NCBI GenBank assembly: GCA_004431415.1
Contig: QPMI01000218.1
Span: 1-64,000, forward strand
Reading direction: 5' to 3'
Source of the DNA: Cyanophora paradoxa
Lineage: Eukaryota > Glaucocystophyceae > Cyanophorales > Cyanophoraceae
Length of the DNA: 64,000 nucleotides
The notes under the pieces: model-generated
What the model was told of the DNA's origin: nothing
Database searches by the model: none
The model's input: the letters and a program-made list of their open reading frames with translations, nothing else
Part shown: piece by piece, positions 42,601 to 54,727 of the stretch
Numbering within the stretch: position 1 is the first letter of the stretch
Layout: each line of letters opens with the position of its first letter
Position numbers and translations under genes: made by a program

Positions 42601-44735
42601 CGGGCTGCAGGCCCGTCGCCGTGAAGGTGTTCGGTCCGGCGCCTGCTGCGGGGACGGTCGCGACCTGCTGTCCGTTCGCAAGGACGGCAAACCTGCAGGC
42701 GCACGCGCGGGCGGACAAGTCAGCATGCGCATGGCCGCGAAATTAAACCCGCGCAGTTTCGCGGGGTCCCCCCACGCACTGCGAGGTGGGGCCAGCGCCG
42801 CCCTGCGGCCGGTTCCACGCGAGGCGAGCGCTCGACGCCGAGGCCGGCGTCGCCGTCAGCGTGATGCCCGCACCAGGGCTCGACGGGACGCCCACAGAGA
42901 GCGGGCCGAGGCCGTGCCGGCGCGCCGCCCGGTCCGTCGGGACGACGCTGAGCGTCGCCACGCCGTCGCGCGGCAGGTCCGAGACGCTAGTCGAGGTGCT
43001 GCTGCCTGGAACGGTGTCGACGGGGCGCCGTCCTTCATGATCTGGTAGCTCTGCGGGGCGCCCGTCGCCGGGTGGTTCCACGAGAGGGTGCCCGAGGTGC
43101 CGCCCAAGAGGCCCGTCGAGACGTTCGTGAGCTGCACGTTGGACGGAGCAGAGGGGGCGCCCGCGCCCGGCGAGCCCGCGCCGCCGAGGCCGCTCGCCGG
43201 CGTCACTGGCACCTGCACGCTGGCGGGGCCGGACGGGGAGCCCGACGGCGAGAGCGGCACAACCGAGAAGACGGCCGGCGCGCCGGGCTGCAGGCCCGTC
43301 GCCACGAACGAGTTCGTCTCGCCGGTCGCCGGCACCGTCGCGACCGGCTGGCCGTTCTGGAGGACGGAGTACGACGCCTGCGCGAAACACGCTTCCGCGT
43401 CAGACTCGCGCCGCGAAACACCCGCCCACGCCCGGGGCGGGCGGCGGGCAGGGCGGGGCACGCACGGGGCGCCGGCGCCGCCCTGCGGGCGGTTCCACGC
43501 GAGCTTGGCGCTGGAGGCCGAGGCCGGCGTGGCCGTGAGGACGAGCTCGGAGCCCGGGTTTGACGGGATGCCCGCGGCAAGGGACGGCGACGGAGTGCCC
43601 GCAGCGCCACCGGGGCTGATGGGCACGACGCTGAGGTTCGCCACGCCGCCGCGCGGCAGGTCGGAGACGGTTGCGGATGTCTTGCTGCCCGGGACGGTGC
43701 CGACGGAAACGCCGTCCTTCACGATCTGGTAGCTCTGCGGGGCGCCCGTCGCCGGCGGGCTCCACGAGAGGGTGCCCGAGGTGCCGCCCATGAGGCCCGA
43801 GGAGACGTTGGTGAGCTGCAGGTTCGAGGGGGCGGAGGGCGAGGAGGCGCCGGGCCCAAAGCCCGCGCCGCCGGCCCCCGCGTACGGCGTGACGGGGACT
43901 TGCGGGCTGGCCGGGCCGCTCGGCGCGCCCGACGGAGAGAGCGGCACCACCAAGAAGACGGCGGGCGCGCCGGGCTGCAGGCCCGTCGCCGTGAAGGTGT
44001 TCGGTCCGGCGCCTGCTGCGGGGACGGTCGCGACCTGCTGTCCGTTCGCAAGGACGGCAAACCTGCAGGCGCACGCGCGGGCGGACAAGTCAGCATGCGC
44101 ATGGCCGCGAAATTAAACCCGCGCAGTTTCGCGGGGTCCCCCCCCACGCACTGCGAGGTGGGGCCAGCGCCGCCCTGCGGCCGGTTCCACGCGAGGCGAG
44201 CGCTCGACGCCGAGGCCGGCGTCGCCGTCAGCGTGATGCCCGCACCAGGGCTCGACGGGACGCCCACAGAGAGCGGGGCCGAGGCCGTGCCCGGCGCGCC
44301 GCCCGGTCCCATCGGGACGACGCTGAGCGTCGCCACGCCGTCGCGCGGCAGGTCCGAGACGCTAGTCGAGGTGCTGCTGCCTGGAACGGTGTCGGCGGGG
44401 GCGCCGTCCTTCATGATCTGGTAGCTCTGCGGGGCGCCGGCGGCCGGCGGGCTCCACGAGAGGGTGGCCGAGGTGCCGCCCAGGAGGCCCGAGGAGACGT
44501 TGGTGAGCTGCAGGTTCGAGGGGGCGGCGGGGGATCCCGCGCCAGCGCCAGCGCCCGGACCCGCGGGGCCGAGGCCGCTCGAGGGCGTCACCGGCACCTT
44601 GCCTACATCTAAAGCACTTGAAATGAATTTCGCGCGAGAAGTGTAGACGTAGGCAGCGGCAGCAAGTACTGCAGCGGCGCCAACCCCCGCCGTGATTCCT
44701 GCAATCAACGATTTCGTCTTCGAATCGTTCGATTC
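27661..44735 (-). CDS. Giant fibronectin-III-like repeat protein with one TM segment (many exons)
   Basis: The 5' end reads ESNDSKTKSLIAGITAGVGA then AAVLAAAAYVY, a single TM helix after a charged stretch. What follows is an almost unbroken series of ~95-residue domains with the FN3 pattern: APSNLQLTNVSS, TLSWSPPAAGAPQSYQIMKD, a GTVPGS strand turn, SVSDLPRDGVATLSVVPMGP and SAPLSV. Four domains (A-D) fill each ~1.37-kb unit; B and D are each cut by one intron, after PTSQ/FAVLKNG and GAP/ASYSVLQNG. About twelve units plus diverged last domains give roughly 50 domains. The last exon ends with TAG at 27661-27663, after an intron at about 28245-28335. If ATG 44741 is the start, this is a type II membrane protein with an external array. 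If the 44736-44820 splice is used, it is the tail of the REJ gene. Many units carry one-base frame breaks. Confidence 0.8.
28790..44600 (-). repeat. Tandem array of ~1.37-kb units encoding four FN3 domains each
   Basis: The same landmark recurs at about 28,990, 30,364, 31,739, 33,117, 34,488, 35,863, 37,232, 38,600, 39,970, 41,334, 42,704 and 44,074, a period of 1,364-1,378 bp. Units are near-identical in exons and introns. Length differences come mainly from one-base changes in G or C runs. Units at the 5' end differ by a second type of B-domain intron. Confidence 0.95.
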
Positions 44736-44820
44736 CTTCATAATTTAGAGAAAAGCAAGAAAGAGTCATGATCAGACATCCGCGCTTGCGAGGCCGCGAA
44801 TCATCAACAGTAAATGGTAC

Positions 44821-47800
44821 CTGCTCTTTGTTGTCATCCGTTGGCGCAGTCCAGCCCACAATAGAATTTGCTCCAAAAGATGCAGCACTAGGAATTAGCC
44901 TTCCAACAGTGAACGTTGTCTGCAGTCAGGATCAGCAGCATATTTGCACCAGAGCTAGGAAGCTGAATATTCAACCCACCAGATGTGTACACCGCCCCCT
45001 AGCATACCAGGTCCCCTGTACATGTCAAATTACGATCGCCGCGACGCATCAGCCGTTTGATTTGATCTCGCAGAGAGGCCGCGATTGCGAAATTTAAAAA
45101 GCGCGCACGTTCCGCACGAAAATGTCTCCGGGGCTGGCGACGTCCTCCGCCTCTCCGAGGGCCATGTTGACGTCCGGGCCGCAGCGGTCCCAGCTCAGCC
45201 GCGTCGCGTTCCAAAACAGCAGCACCACGGGGCTTGTCGGCTGCGTCTTCTGTGTCGGCGGGTAGGGGATTTCTATGATGATTGGTAGACTTGAATCGAG
45301 TCCGTAAATCCGCGCTCTGTTTAGCGTTAGTCGAAAATCGCAATTGCCGTACTGTGACGTGAATTACCCCAAAACGGATACATCCACAAACCCGCCCACG
45401 AGCTCCGCGCGAAGAGACGGGCCGCCGTCGAAGGGTTTATTTTCCGTTGAATACTGTTGAACGCAATAAGAGAAGTTAAGAGGCAGCTAATTTCAAATTC
45501 TGCGCACCGGATTCCTTGCTATAGTCATGCAAGCAACCGCGAAACCGTCCGTGTTATTTGTCGGAACAAAAGCTTTGATTCCCTTTGGCAGAAACACTCT
45601 AGACAGCCCGATGCCTGGGGTCTCGTCCTGCAGAATTGGGTAGTACTCTCTTTTGTCTGCATCGAAAAGTTAGATGTACGACATATGCATTAAAATAAAT
45701 GTATGCATTGTTGCGCTACCTGTGAAACAGACTGCGGGCCAGACGAAGGGATCATGATCAGATCTAAATATGACCAATTTACGGCCGCTCGAGCGGAAAA
45801 AGCGCACTCTTCCCGGAAGTCACGCTGACGACTTCCTTCTTGCGGTTCTTCAGCCCCTGTCCGCACGGCCTGCAGCGCGCCAGCGCCTCCTGGGGGTTCT
45901 TCACGAAGGCCAGCAGCGAGTCCGCGAGGCTGCCCGAGACGGCCGAGGCGGCGGCCTGGCTTGTCGGCGTCTTAGCGGCCGGTGTCCAGCTTTCCCCGCT
46001 GGAGAGTGCCGTCGAGGTTCAGGCACGCAGGCACAAAACGGCGGCAACGGAGGCAAACCTGACAGCCGCAGCAAGGGCTTGAATGGTCTAGCCATATGCA
46101 TGAGAGAACGTGGCGAATTGGCTTTGTAAGTTCAGGATCGAACGGTGACGATAAAATGCAGACGCGCACTGCATCGAGCATCGCCTCCGTCATATCGGGA
46201 GGGATGTCGCACGGATCGAACGTTGGGAAGCAGCCGAGAAGCTTATCTTGCCAGGTTGTGTTCAGAGATCTGCGAAAGCCACAGCAATTAATATCATAAA
46301 TGCGCAATTGCAAACGATCTTATTATAAGAAGAGTTCAAAGCAGTATCGATCACTTCGAGACGGGAGTCGATAAGGCCGTCAAGGCATAGGCCCCCTGTA
46401 ACTTGTCTGAGATCGTCGTCGCCGATCCTATCGCGCCACATGCGTGTAGGACCATCGCCTCCAGGGTAGCCGTCTTCCCCAATCGCGGACAGGGGTCTGG
46501 AGTGCGCGCGAGCGCGCGTGACTGCTTGTTTTGCGAAGAATTCGAACGTACGCGCAAAGGTGCGCACCTTCGGTGCTATTCAGCGCTAGAACAGTAGCGG
46601 CTGCTTTCACTCCTGTTATAATAGAGATATCTCTCTGTCTTGTCGATAAGACGCTATCTCCGGCCAGCTCATTGTAACGCCCCATGTATGCCTCGCAAAT
46701 GTCATCGGGGGCTCGGACGATGGCGCTGAGCGGATAATCTGCGCGTAGTATCTCAGAAACATGCAAGCAGAGATAGATCGTTAATGAATTAATTGTTTGC
46801 GCAAGGTGCTCATAGTTACCCGTCGAAGCCCCATTGGCGTCGGTAATCTGCCGATTGCGAGCGAGCAATCACGATCAATGATCATGATATGTACATGATC
46901 ATATATAATAACAATATGTGTCGAATCCGCAAACAATGTTGAAAGTTGAGTCGCGCACCGTAACTACGAGGGACAGCGGTTCCCCCACAGGGAGCGCCAG
47001 ATCGGCAAACGTCGTCGACAGTTGCGAGGGAACGATCATCTCTTTCGCGCCTTCCGGGGCCAGCCGCTGTCGTCCAAAGTCAAGTCAAACGACTGCAAGC
47101 GGAATGCCTTTTCTGCGTGGCATTGTGCGCACTTGCAGGGCGTATTCAAGCGGATAGCCAGACGTGTGGTTACCAGCTGGCTTCCAGTCGGAGCAGGTCA
47201 CAGTGAAGCGGTGGCGGAACACAATCCCCTCGGGGGGCTCGATCTTGCAAACACCCGGCTCGGGCGGCGCGATAAAGCGGACGAGCGTCTCGTCGAACAC
47301 TGCCCGTCGTCGTCAGCGGAGCACGAAAATATAGCCACATCGGCTGTCTGTCGCTTTGCGCGCCTACTTCATTTGCAGGGGCGTTGGGATAGCTCGCGGT
47401 GCAGCGGATAGCGTACAGCTTTCCAGGAACAATCGGAGGGCGTCCGTTTGGGGTAAAAGTTAGGTAGTGCTCGGCGGCAACCAGCCCGGGGCTCATGTAT
47501 CTGCAGGAATGCTGTAAGCAACGAGTGCAATAGATTGAGTGAAAAAGAGAGAAGTACGAAGAAATATTCTGCAGCTCGGGATCGCCGCGAGGAGCCACCC
47601 ACTGGGAAATCGCGATTGCATCATACCCCGGATCGTCGGCCACGCGCGAGCGGCAACGCAAGTAAAGAGTCTCGTCAATCGGAATGCGCGTGATGTTCTT
47701 CACCGGAGAAAGGGTCGTCTGCACGGGCCGCGGCCGTGTCGGACAGAGGCGCGATAGCGATTGCGATTGCGACTGCAAACTAGCTCTTACGTCGATTGCT

Positions 47801-50800
47801 ACAACGGGTAGGGCCTTCGCGAGCACTTGAATATCCACTGTGGTATTATCCTCACTCTTGGCACCGTTGGGACACGTTGAGATAACACGGAGATGAATCG
47901 TGTAATTGTTGTTGGGGTCGAATCCAGCTGGGCATTCGTTTTACGATCCAGGAATTAAAAAGAAACAAGTACTATGTAGCTTATGTGCAGTTGTGCGCAT
48001 GGCCGGGTCTTTAACGCACCGATTGGGAGTTTAGCGGCTGACGCGGCAGCTGCCGCAGAGCTCGGCGTCAGCGGGATCCGAGCTTGGGCGCCCGGTCCGA
48101 CTTCGTGAAGAAAAGTCCCGCTGAACGGAGCTCGGAATGCAACGAGACGCCAGTGGTAGAGCGTCGTGGCCGTCAGAGGGCATGATGGGTTATTCGACGG
48201 AGATCCGTCCACGAAGAAAGAGGCCTTACTCCCCACAACTCGATTCCCTGCAATTCAAATGCTTGATCATGATGCACATGTACATGCCTGTAGATGTACA
48301 TGTAGATCTAGCTCGATCTAGAGGTAACGAACCTCCTGCAATAATGGCACGAACGGGAAGATCGCTGATGAGATCGATGTTGCACCGTGTCCAATTGCTC
48401 GCGAAGGAGCCGTCCGGCCTGCTGCTGTTTATGACAAGGTACAGGGTATATATACGTCCAGCATAGAATCCATCTGCATTTCCGCGGGCGAAAGGCAAAG
48501 CGTCAAATGCAGCGCGGAAATATGTATACGTATATACGCGCGGGGAAATTTTTCGTGTCGAGCTTGCGCTGACCTATACCTCCTCCTGCGCCGGTGGGGG
48601 CAAGAGGGACACTCGGCCCCGTCAGCGGTCCGACGCGTGCAAGAAGGCTTGGATCGCCGTAGGGCTTATCCAGCGGGTACAGGCTCCATGTGTACGTCAA
48701 GTTGGCCAGCTTCGGGTAACCCGGATCGTAGGATCTGCACGTACAATGTTTATATATACGCATGCGCATTCTTTGCTTCGATTTATAATTATCTACAGCG
48801 CGGGCGCACGGAGAGCCGTCGTATGTAAAGGTCTGGTCGTACGGGACGCGCTTCAGGTAGTCTCCGGCAATGATCGCGTACACTTCGATCCGACGTCGAC
48901 GGCGTCAAGCCGAGTACTAGCGGCGCAGACCTGGGCTCATACGTGCAGACCTGGGCTCTGCATGACCTCTATGTCGCAGCGAGTTGCGTTGGTTGCCCAG
49001 CCCAGCATGCCATCAGGCCTGCTGCTGTTTATCATCAAGTAGAGAGAATAACGGCCGCCCGCAAAGAAACCCGCTGCGCATGCGGCAGGAAAAGCCCCGG
49101 CGACCCCGTGAGCTGTGCGCTTTGAAGGCGACGCCTTGCGATAGCCAGATCAAATGCTCACGGGGTCCGCCAGCGCCCGTGGGAGCCAATGTGATATTGG
49201 TTGTCCGGAGCGGCCCGATCTTTGCGATTGGGTTTGGAGAGCCCATTGGAAGATTCAGAGGTTGCAGCTCCCACGAGTACGAGAGAACAGCATCCGGAAA
49301 GTTGCGGTCGAAGGACCTGTCTCTGGCGTCACAATACGGTCCACCACAAGAAGGAAAACTTCTTATCAAGCTTACTCTCGACCCTCGTAAGGGTACGGTG
49401 CATCAAAAGGAACGCGTTTAAGAAAGTCCCCAGAAATGATTGCCACAGCTGTACATGAGAACATTTTGTTATCACACAAAGAGATAGCCGTTAGTCTTTT
49501 AATGGCTCGCACGTGGATCCGTTGCAATAAATTCGATATCGCAGCGGGTGATATTCGTTGCGAATGTCCCATCCGGACGGCTGCTGTTAATGAAGAGGTA
49601 CAGCGTGTATCTCCGGCCGATGTAGAATTGCTCTGCATCGATCTGTCATACAAGCAAGGTGCTAGGTAACACACTCGATGAAGTAAAACTCTCCTCACCC
49701 AGACCTCCGGGTCCAGAACCTTTGGGAAACAGCGTCACGGTTCTCTCCGGCTGTTTGTAAGGGCCTTTCTGCACAATCAAACTCGAATCGCCGTAAGGCG
49801 CATCTAGCGGGTAAAGGCTCCACGTGTACGTCAGGTTTGCGTGCCGCGGGTATCCAGGGTCGTACGACCTGTCATCACGTCAACCCATAAAGAAACTGAC
49901 AAAGGAAAATTTGCACTGCTATCCTACAGCTATGATTTGGGGGCGCGCGCGCGGAGAGGGCGCACGGAGAGCCGTCGTACGTGAAGTTCTCTTTGTAGGG
50001 CACTCGCTTCAGGTAATCGCCCGCGATGATTGCGTAAACTGAGCATGCGCGCATTTGCACAGCGATTGCAGATCTAGAATTCGAAGCTCTGATTTAAATT
50101 TAGTGATCGTGGCTGACCCGGGCTTTGGATGATCTCGATATTACACAGAGTAGTATTGATGGGGTAGAGGGATTTTCCAGCATCGATGGGACGGGTAGAG
50201 TTGATAAGCAGATGCAGAGTGTAGTGTCGCCCGGCAAAAAATCCGGCTGATTATTTTTGAGGAATATTTATTAATGCTGGTCCTTGAACGAATGCTGAAG
50301 GAGAACATTTAAACGCACCAATTCCGTTGCTGCCATCGGGGGCAAGTGCGCCAAACGGCGTCAATGTGATGTTTTTTGGAGACGTCTTTGCCGTAGCGCT
50401 GTAGAGCGACGCGTTTCCCGCGAAGGCCGCGGGTAGGCCGATGGGAACGAGGCTCCAGATATAAGTCAAATTCGCAGAGGGGACTATCGCGTCGTAGGAC
50501 CTGTAGACGTTCCAGCGATAGATAGCAGTTATTGATACATCATGTGATCATGGGTTATATGTGTGGGGTATATGCGCACGGGGATCCATCGTAAACGAAC
50601 GGCGCATCGTACGGCACCCGCTTAGGATTCTCTCCAGCGATAATAGCGACAACAGGGCCATCGTCAAAGAATATATCGCAGCGGGTTTGATTGATCGCTG
50701 TTCTTCCGTCCGGTCGTGTGGTGTTCACGCGCAGATACAGACTGAACCAGCCGGGGACGTAACGAGCTGCGAGAACTCTAAGGAAGCGCCGGGGGACGAA

Positions 50801-53800
50801 ATCGCTGACTGTTTAGGGCAAATTACGAAAGAAAACGCACGAATTCCTCCCAGCGCGTAAGGGGTGAGAGTTACATTGTGCAGCGAAGTCCCCGGACCCG
50901 CCCTGAAGAGCCTGGACGCCGCCCCATACGTTGCGTTCAGGGGCTGCAGCTCCCACTCAAAGTAAAGAGTCGTCGTTCCGGGAACAGGGTAGTCCGGATC
51001 GTTCGAGCTGGCGAATGCAATCACGATCTTGAGGAGTTCAACAAGTAACCGTAGTGACATGCACGCACGGAGTGCCGTCGAAAATGTATGGCGACGCAAC
51101 AGGAACGGAGCGGGGATTTGGTCCACCTATAATCGCGAGAACTTGTACATTGCCGTCCGCAACATGCACAACGCAGCGCGTCTGGTTCACAGCCCATCCA
51201 TCACCGTAAGGGCGTGAAGAGTTGATTTTCAAGTGCAGCCAATAAGAGTTGTCAGCGAAGAATCCAGCTGCAGATGTGCCTTGAATCAGCCGCACGCGCT
51301 TGTTTGAAAACTATTTTACAACATAGCTGCCACGCACGAATCCCGCCAGCTCCAAACGGCGCGATCGTTATGGAGCTCGAGAGCTGCGCGCCGGAGGCCC
51401 AGATGACCTTGAGGGACCCGAAAGGCTCTCCTACAGGCTGTAGCTCCCACTCGTATCTAATCACAGCGGCAGCAGCGGCAGTGGAGTACGCAGAATCGTA
51501 AGACCTGCGCGCGTACGGACAGGCCGTGGCCGGGTGCCATGCCAGGTCCCGTCAGCTGCAGACTCGAGAGGAGGGCGGATAAATATCGAGAGCCAAGTCC
51601 GCACGGAGCGCCCTCGTATGTGTACGCCGTGTCGTGCGGCACGCGTTTGGTGGCGTCACCGTCAATAATAGCGAAGACTGCGGCGAGTTATTATCAGTCG
51701 CTCGGGTAGCTTCAGCGCCCCACAGATACATTGCAATTGCATGAGCAGGCTGCCAGGCTGGCGCATGCGCACCTCCCGTCAGGGGGCCCACGACGAACGT
51801 AATGTTGATTGCGCTGAAAGACTGCTTATTGTACGGAAGAGAGGTAACGTTAAGGTGGAATGTGTAGTTCTTTGTGTGCACGAAGCCCGGAATTCCACCC
51901 GCGGCCTCGGGCGTTAGAGTCACGTTCGGAGTGGAGAAAGGGCCGAGCTCCGTGATGAGGTTCGGGGAGGTGTAGGGTTCGCCAAAGGGCACAAGCCGCC
52001 AAGTGTACAGCAGCTGGCCGTCCGAATCTGCGGGATGCGATTGCGATTTCAGCGAATCTACGGAAATGGCGCTCAATTCGGCTCAAACAACGATACCCAG
52101 GTCATAGCTGGGAGAAGCATCAATGACCGCCGTGCTCGTTCGGAGTCTATTGACAATAGGATTGCCTGGCGAAAGCGGTAAGCTGTAGAGATGCGCCCGT
52201 GGACGGTTATAGAGTCGGCAAATTCGTGTCATTACCGCACCATTGCTGATTACAGCGTAGAGCGGACCTGCTCAAGCACATTCGATTCATGATCAGCTAC
52301 GAAATCACGAAACGGAAACTGGCCATGGAAGTACAGAACGCACAGTCCACTTTCGCAGGTGACAGGAAGTCTTTCGCGAAGTCCACCCAGCCTCCAAATC
52401 TGAGAACAAAAGCTCGGTAAGTTCTATTGAATCAATTGAATCTGCGATCGTCGGTGAACAGCTGCAGAGGGAGTGCAAGCCTGTTTTTCGGACGTAGAAG
52501 GAGCCGGTGGTGCCGGCAAGAGGCGAACGTGATGTTATATGCGCTACTCGTGAGATCGAGGCTCGTCTCGCTGGATCCGATGTTCTCAATTGTCCCGACA
52601 ACTGCTTCATGGTCCTCGAGCGATGTAGGACCGATCAATTTCGGTTTTCTAAGAGGGTCTTGCTTGAGCTACGAAGACGCATGCGTTTAATTAATCCATG
52701 GTCGCGATATCAATCGAGGGCATATCGAAGTTTCGCGAACCCTTATGACAAGTGCTGAGTAGCCGTAAGGACTGCCGGCTGGTGCGTTCCACGTGGCAAT
52801 GAGGGATGAGCTCACCGTCAGATCGGCAACTGATATCATGTTTGAGATCCGCGCTAGACACTCGTAGAAAGAAGCGGAACCTTTGTACTGGAAAGGATCC
52901 ACGTAGTTTCGGACGTCGCTTCTGTTGAAAAGAAAGGAGAACTGGCCGCTGAATGCGTCGCCTGGAATCATGCGGCCGGCGTTGCGATCCGAGAGGTTGA
53001 AGAAAAGAGACATGCGGTCTGCGTCTATGGAATTTGTTCCAATTGTATAGTCCGTGCCGTGACTGTCAAAGTTGTCTTCCGGAGGATAGAGATAAAAGAA
53101 CGGCTTGGCTCTGCACAGTGCGCGCGCGTCAATCACATACTTTTGGTCATCACGCACACGCGATGAACAGACCTCAAGCCAACTCTTGCCAGATTGTGGT
53201 CGGCGGCAAGTCCCAAATAGCACCGCTCTGACCGAGCTCAATCACGACCATGTGCGATCGCGAATCAGACTGAACGAGAAACCGCACACCGAGAATCTGA
53301 CCCCAGGAGCCTACGCCTGCAATCGTCCCACTCCCGTCCGCAAAGCCCTCGGCTTGGCGCTCGATCTCGTGGTTGACGGCCATATAATCTGCATTGCCTT
53401 CTATATCATGACCGTTCCTCGAAGGCCCCTGAGAATGCCATGCAGCCGGTCAAACGTTAACAGGCGCACATTTCAGATCTGTTCGGGAGGGCCACAAACC
53501 CAGTACGCCGCGCCGGGTTCTCCTGCCCTTGTTCCCCGCTGGTGATCGTTTCCTGGTAGAACGTTGCGGATGTAGTGTGGGAGAAGAACAGTAGTGGCCC
53601 CGGTATTCCTTCCGGAACCTCGTGAGCAGCCGATCGCGACAAGTGGAGCGAGCACCAATTGCAATTACGATGTTTCAATTCGCGTTCTCACCGGATGATG
53701 AGATTGACCCAAATCGTAATGGGGCCGCCAGAAACGTCCTTGAAAAAATACGAGTGGGTCACGGTGACCGAAGGGCTCGCCAGCGCCGCTGTGTGTTCTG

Positions 53801-53970
53801 CGGGAATCGCGCTCGTAAGCGTTTTAATTATAAGGCTGGAGCGCATGCAAAAACGAAAACAAATTCAGATTTGCGTGCCCACAAGAATGCCGTCGGCCTC
53901 CGTGGAAGTTTTCGTGATCGATCCGCTGAAGTAGGGCGCCGAGTTGGGAACAGTATTTATGGCCCCGGAT
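44821..53970 (-). CDS. Polycystin/REJ-like ectodomain gene (many small exons)
   Basis: Small exons of mixed composition are spread over 9 kb. N-terminal exons include SGSITKTSTEADGILVGTQI (about 53,880-53,940), TAALASPSVTVTHSYFFKDV (about 53,730) and YFLYNRSDV-type segments (52,700-53,200). Seven repeated cassettes follow at 500-615-bp spacing (about 51,600 to 48,200): an AIIAGDYLKRVPYD..YDGSPC exon, a SYDPGYP..LTYTWSLYPL exon ending LAPTGAGG, and a YTLYLVINSSRPDG..TRCDI exon. These resemble the REJ/PKD fold. Then comes a canonical REJ-module segment, FIAPPEPGVCKIEPPEGIVF with FRHRFTVTCSDWKP (47,090-47,290), helical exons (45,840-46,860) and a GPS-like VVLLFWNATRLSWDRCG (about 45,150-45,240). 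Many NxS/T sites fit an extracellular role. REJ proteins act in gamete recognition and mechanosensation; function here is unknown. The start codon is not identified. Confidence 0.75.
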
Positions 53971-53974
53971 GTCG

Positions 53975-54403
53975 GATCGACGGACTGCAGAGCTCGCTTC
54001 CAGGAGAACCCCACCAATTGCGCGCCCTCTTCTTTCCTTCCCCACTACCACATTCAGTAAGCCCATTATCCATTTTCGAATTTCTCAGTAAGGCTCAGTA
54101 ACAAACTATAAAATAGCACTGTATTTTTCAAACATCTAACCTCTCCTTACTGAAACCAATCACGAAACCCTTCCATTCTTCATTTTTCTAATTCCTTACC
54201 ATTCCCAGTAAGCCCTAAAACCCTCTCTCGATATCTCAGTAAGGACAGTAAGACCCATATTTTTACGAAATGTTCCCAATCGTTTCCAAACTGTTTTCAG
54301 TTACCCAAATTGAAAAATCAAGGTGACCCCCACCGATAGCGTAAATCAACATATGAAATGCGTTTATCCCCACTTAAAGATTTCCCGCTATATAGCTATA
54401 AAG
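53975..54403. other. Junction zone with repeated CAGTAAG motif
   Basis: Composition changes here from mixed to AT-rich. About seven copies of CAGTAAG or its complement CTTACTG lie between 54,050 and 54,260, in both orientations, in otherwise pyrimidine-rich sequence. It separates the REJ-like gene from the virus-like block and may be a terminal or regulatory part of that element. No gene is seen. Confidence 0.5.
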
Positions 54404-54727
54404 ATGCCGAGCAATCAACTCCCACTACCCAAAAGTAAGCAATGCACTATCTGCAAAGTAGATAGACCTGCATCGTGTTTTGGTTTGCGTAAATTAAAAA
54501 CTGGTAATGTCGCATTGAATCCAAGATGCATCGAGTGCAACCGCGACTATCACCTTGACCTGTATCACAAAGTCTTAAAAACGCGTCCGAAAATCGAAGT
54601 ACAATCGAAAATATGCCCCGATTGCAAGATTGAGAAGCCTGCAAGCGAGTATAATAAAAAACAAAGCACGAAGGATGGTCTCTACTACAAATGCCGACAG
54701 TGTTATAGTGAGACTCGGACGAGCTAA
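54404..54727 (+). CDS. Small double zinc-ribbon protein
   Basis: A 107-residue protein starts MPSNQLPLPKSKQC. It has two treble-cleft or ribbon-like CxxC pairs: CTICKVDRPASCF..RCIECNRDYH in the first half and CPDCKIEKPASEY..CRQCYSE in the second, clearly an internal duplication. Such small proteins are common in phages and large algal viruses, sometimes next to or fused with HNH nucleases, but no HNH motif is seen here. The ATG at 54404 is preferred because the conserved part begins right after it; an upstream in-frame ATG at 54353 is possible. Confidence 0.75.
   Translation: MPSNQLPLPKSKQCTICKVDRPASCFGLRKLKTGNVALNPRCIECNRDYHLDLYHKVLKTRPKIEVQSKICPDCKIEKPASEYNKKQSTKDGLYYKCRQCYSETRTS

Noticed and set aside
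28300-44100. Plus-strand frames of 150-360 codons in the FN3 array
   Set aside because: They recur once per unit and are antisense shadows of the FN3 exons.
30000-44500. CRISPR-like or satellite interpretation of the 1.37-kb repeat
   Set aside because: The units are coding, with FN3 patterns and in-phase introns; there are no short repeats with unique spacers.
54323-54403. Longer zinc-ribbon protein beginning at a GTG at 54323
   Set aside because: A GTG start is unlikely in a eukaryotic setting, and the conserved part starts after ATG 54404.
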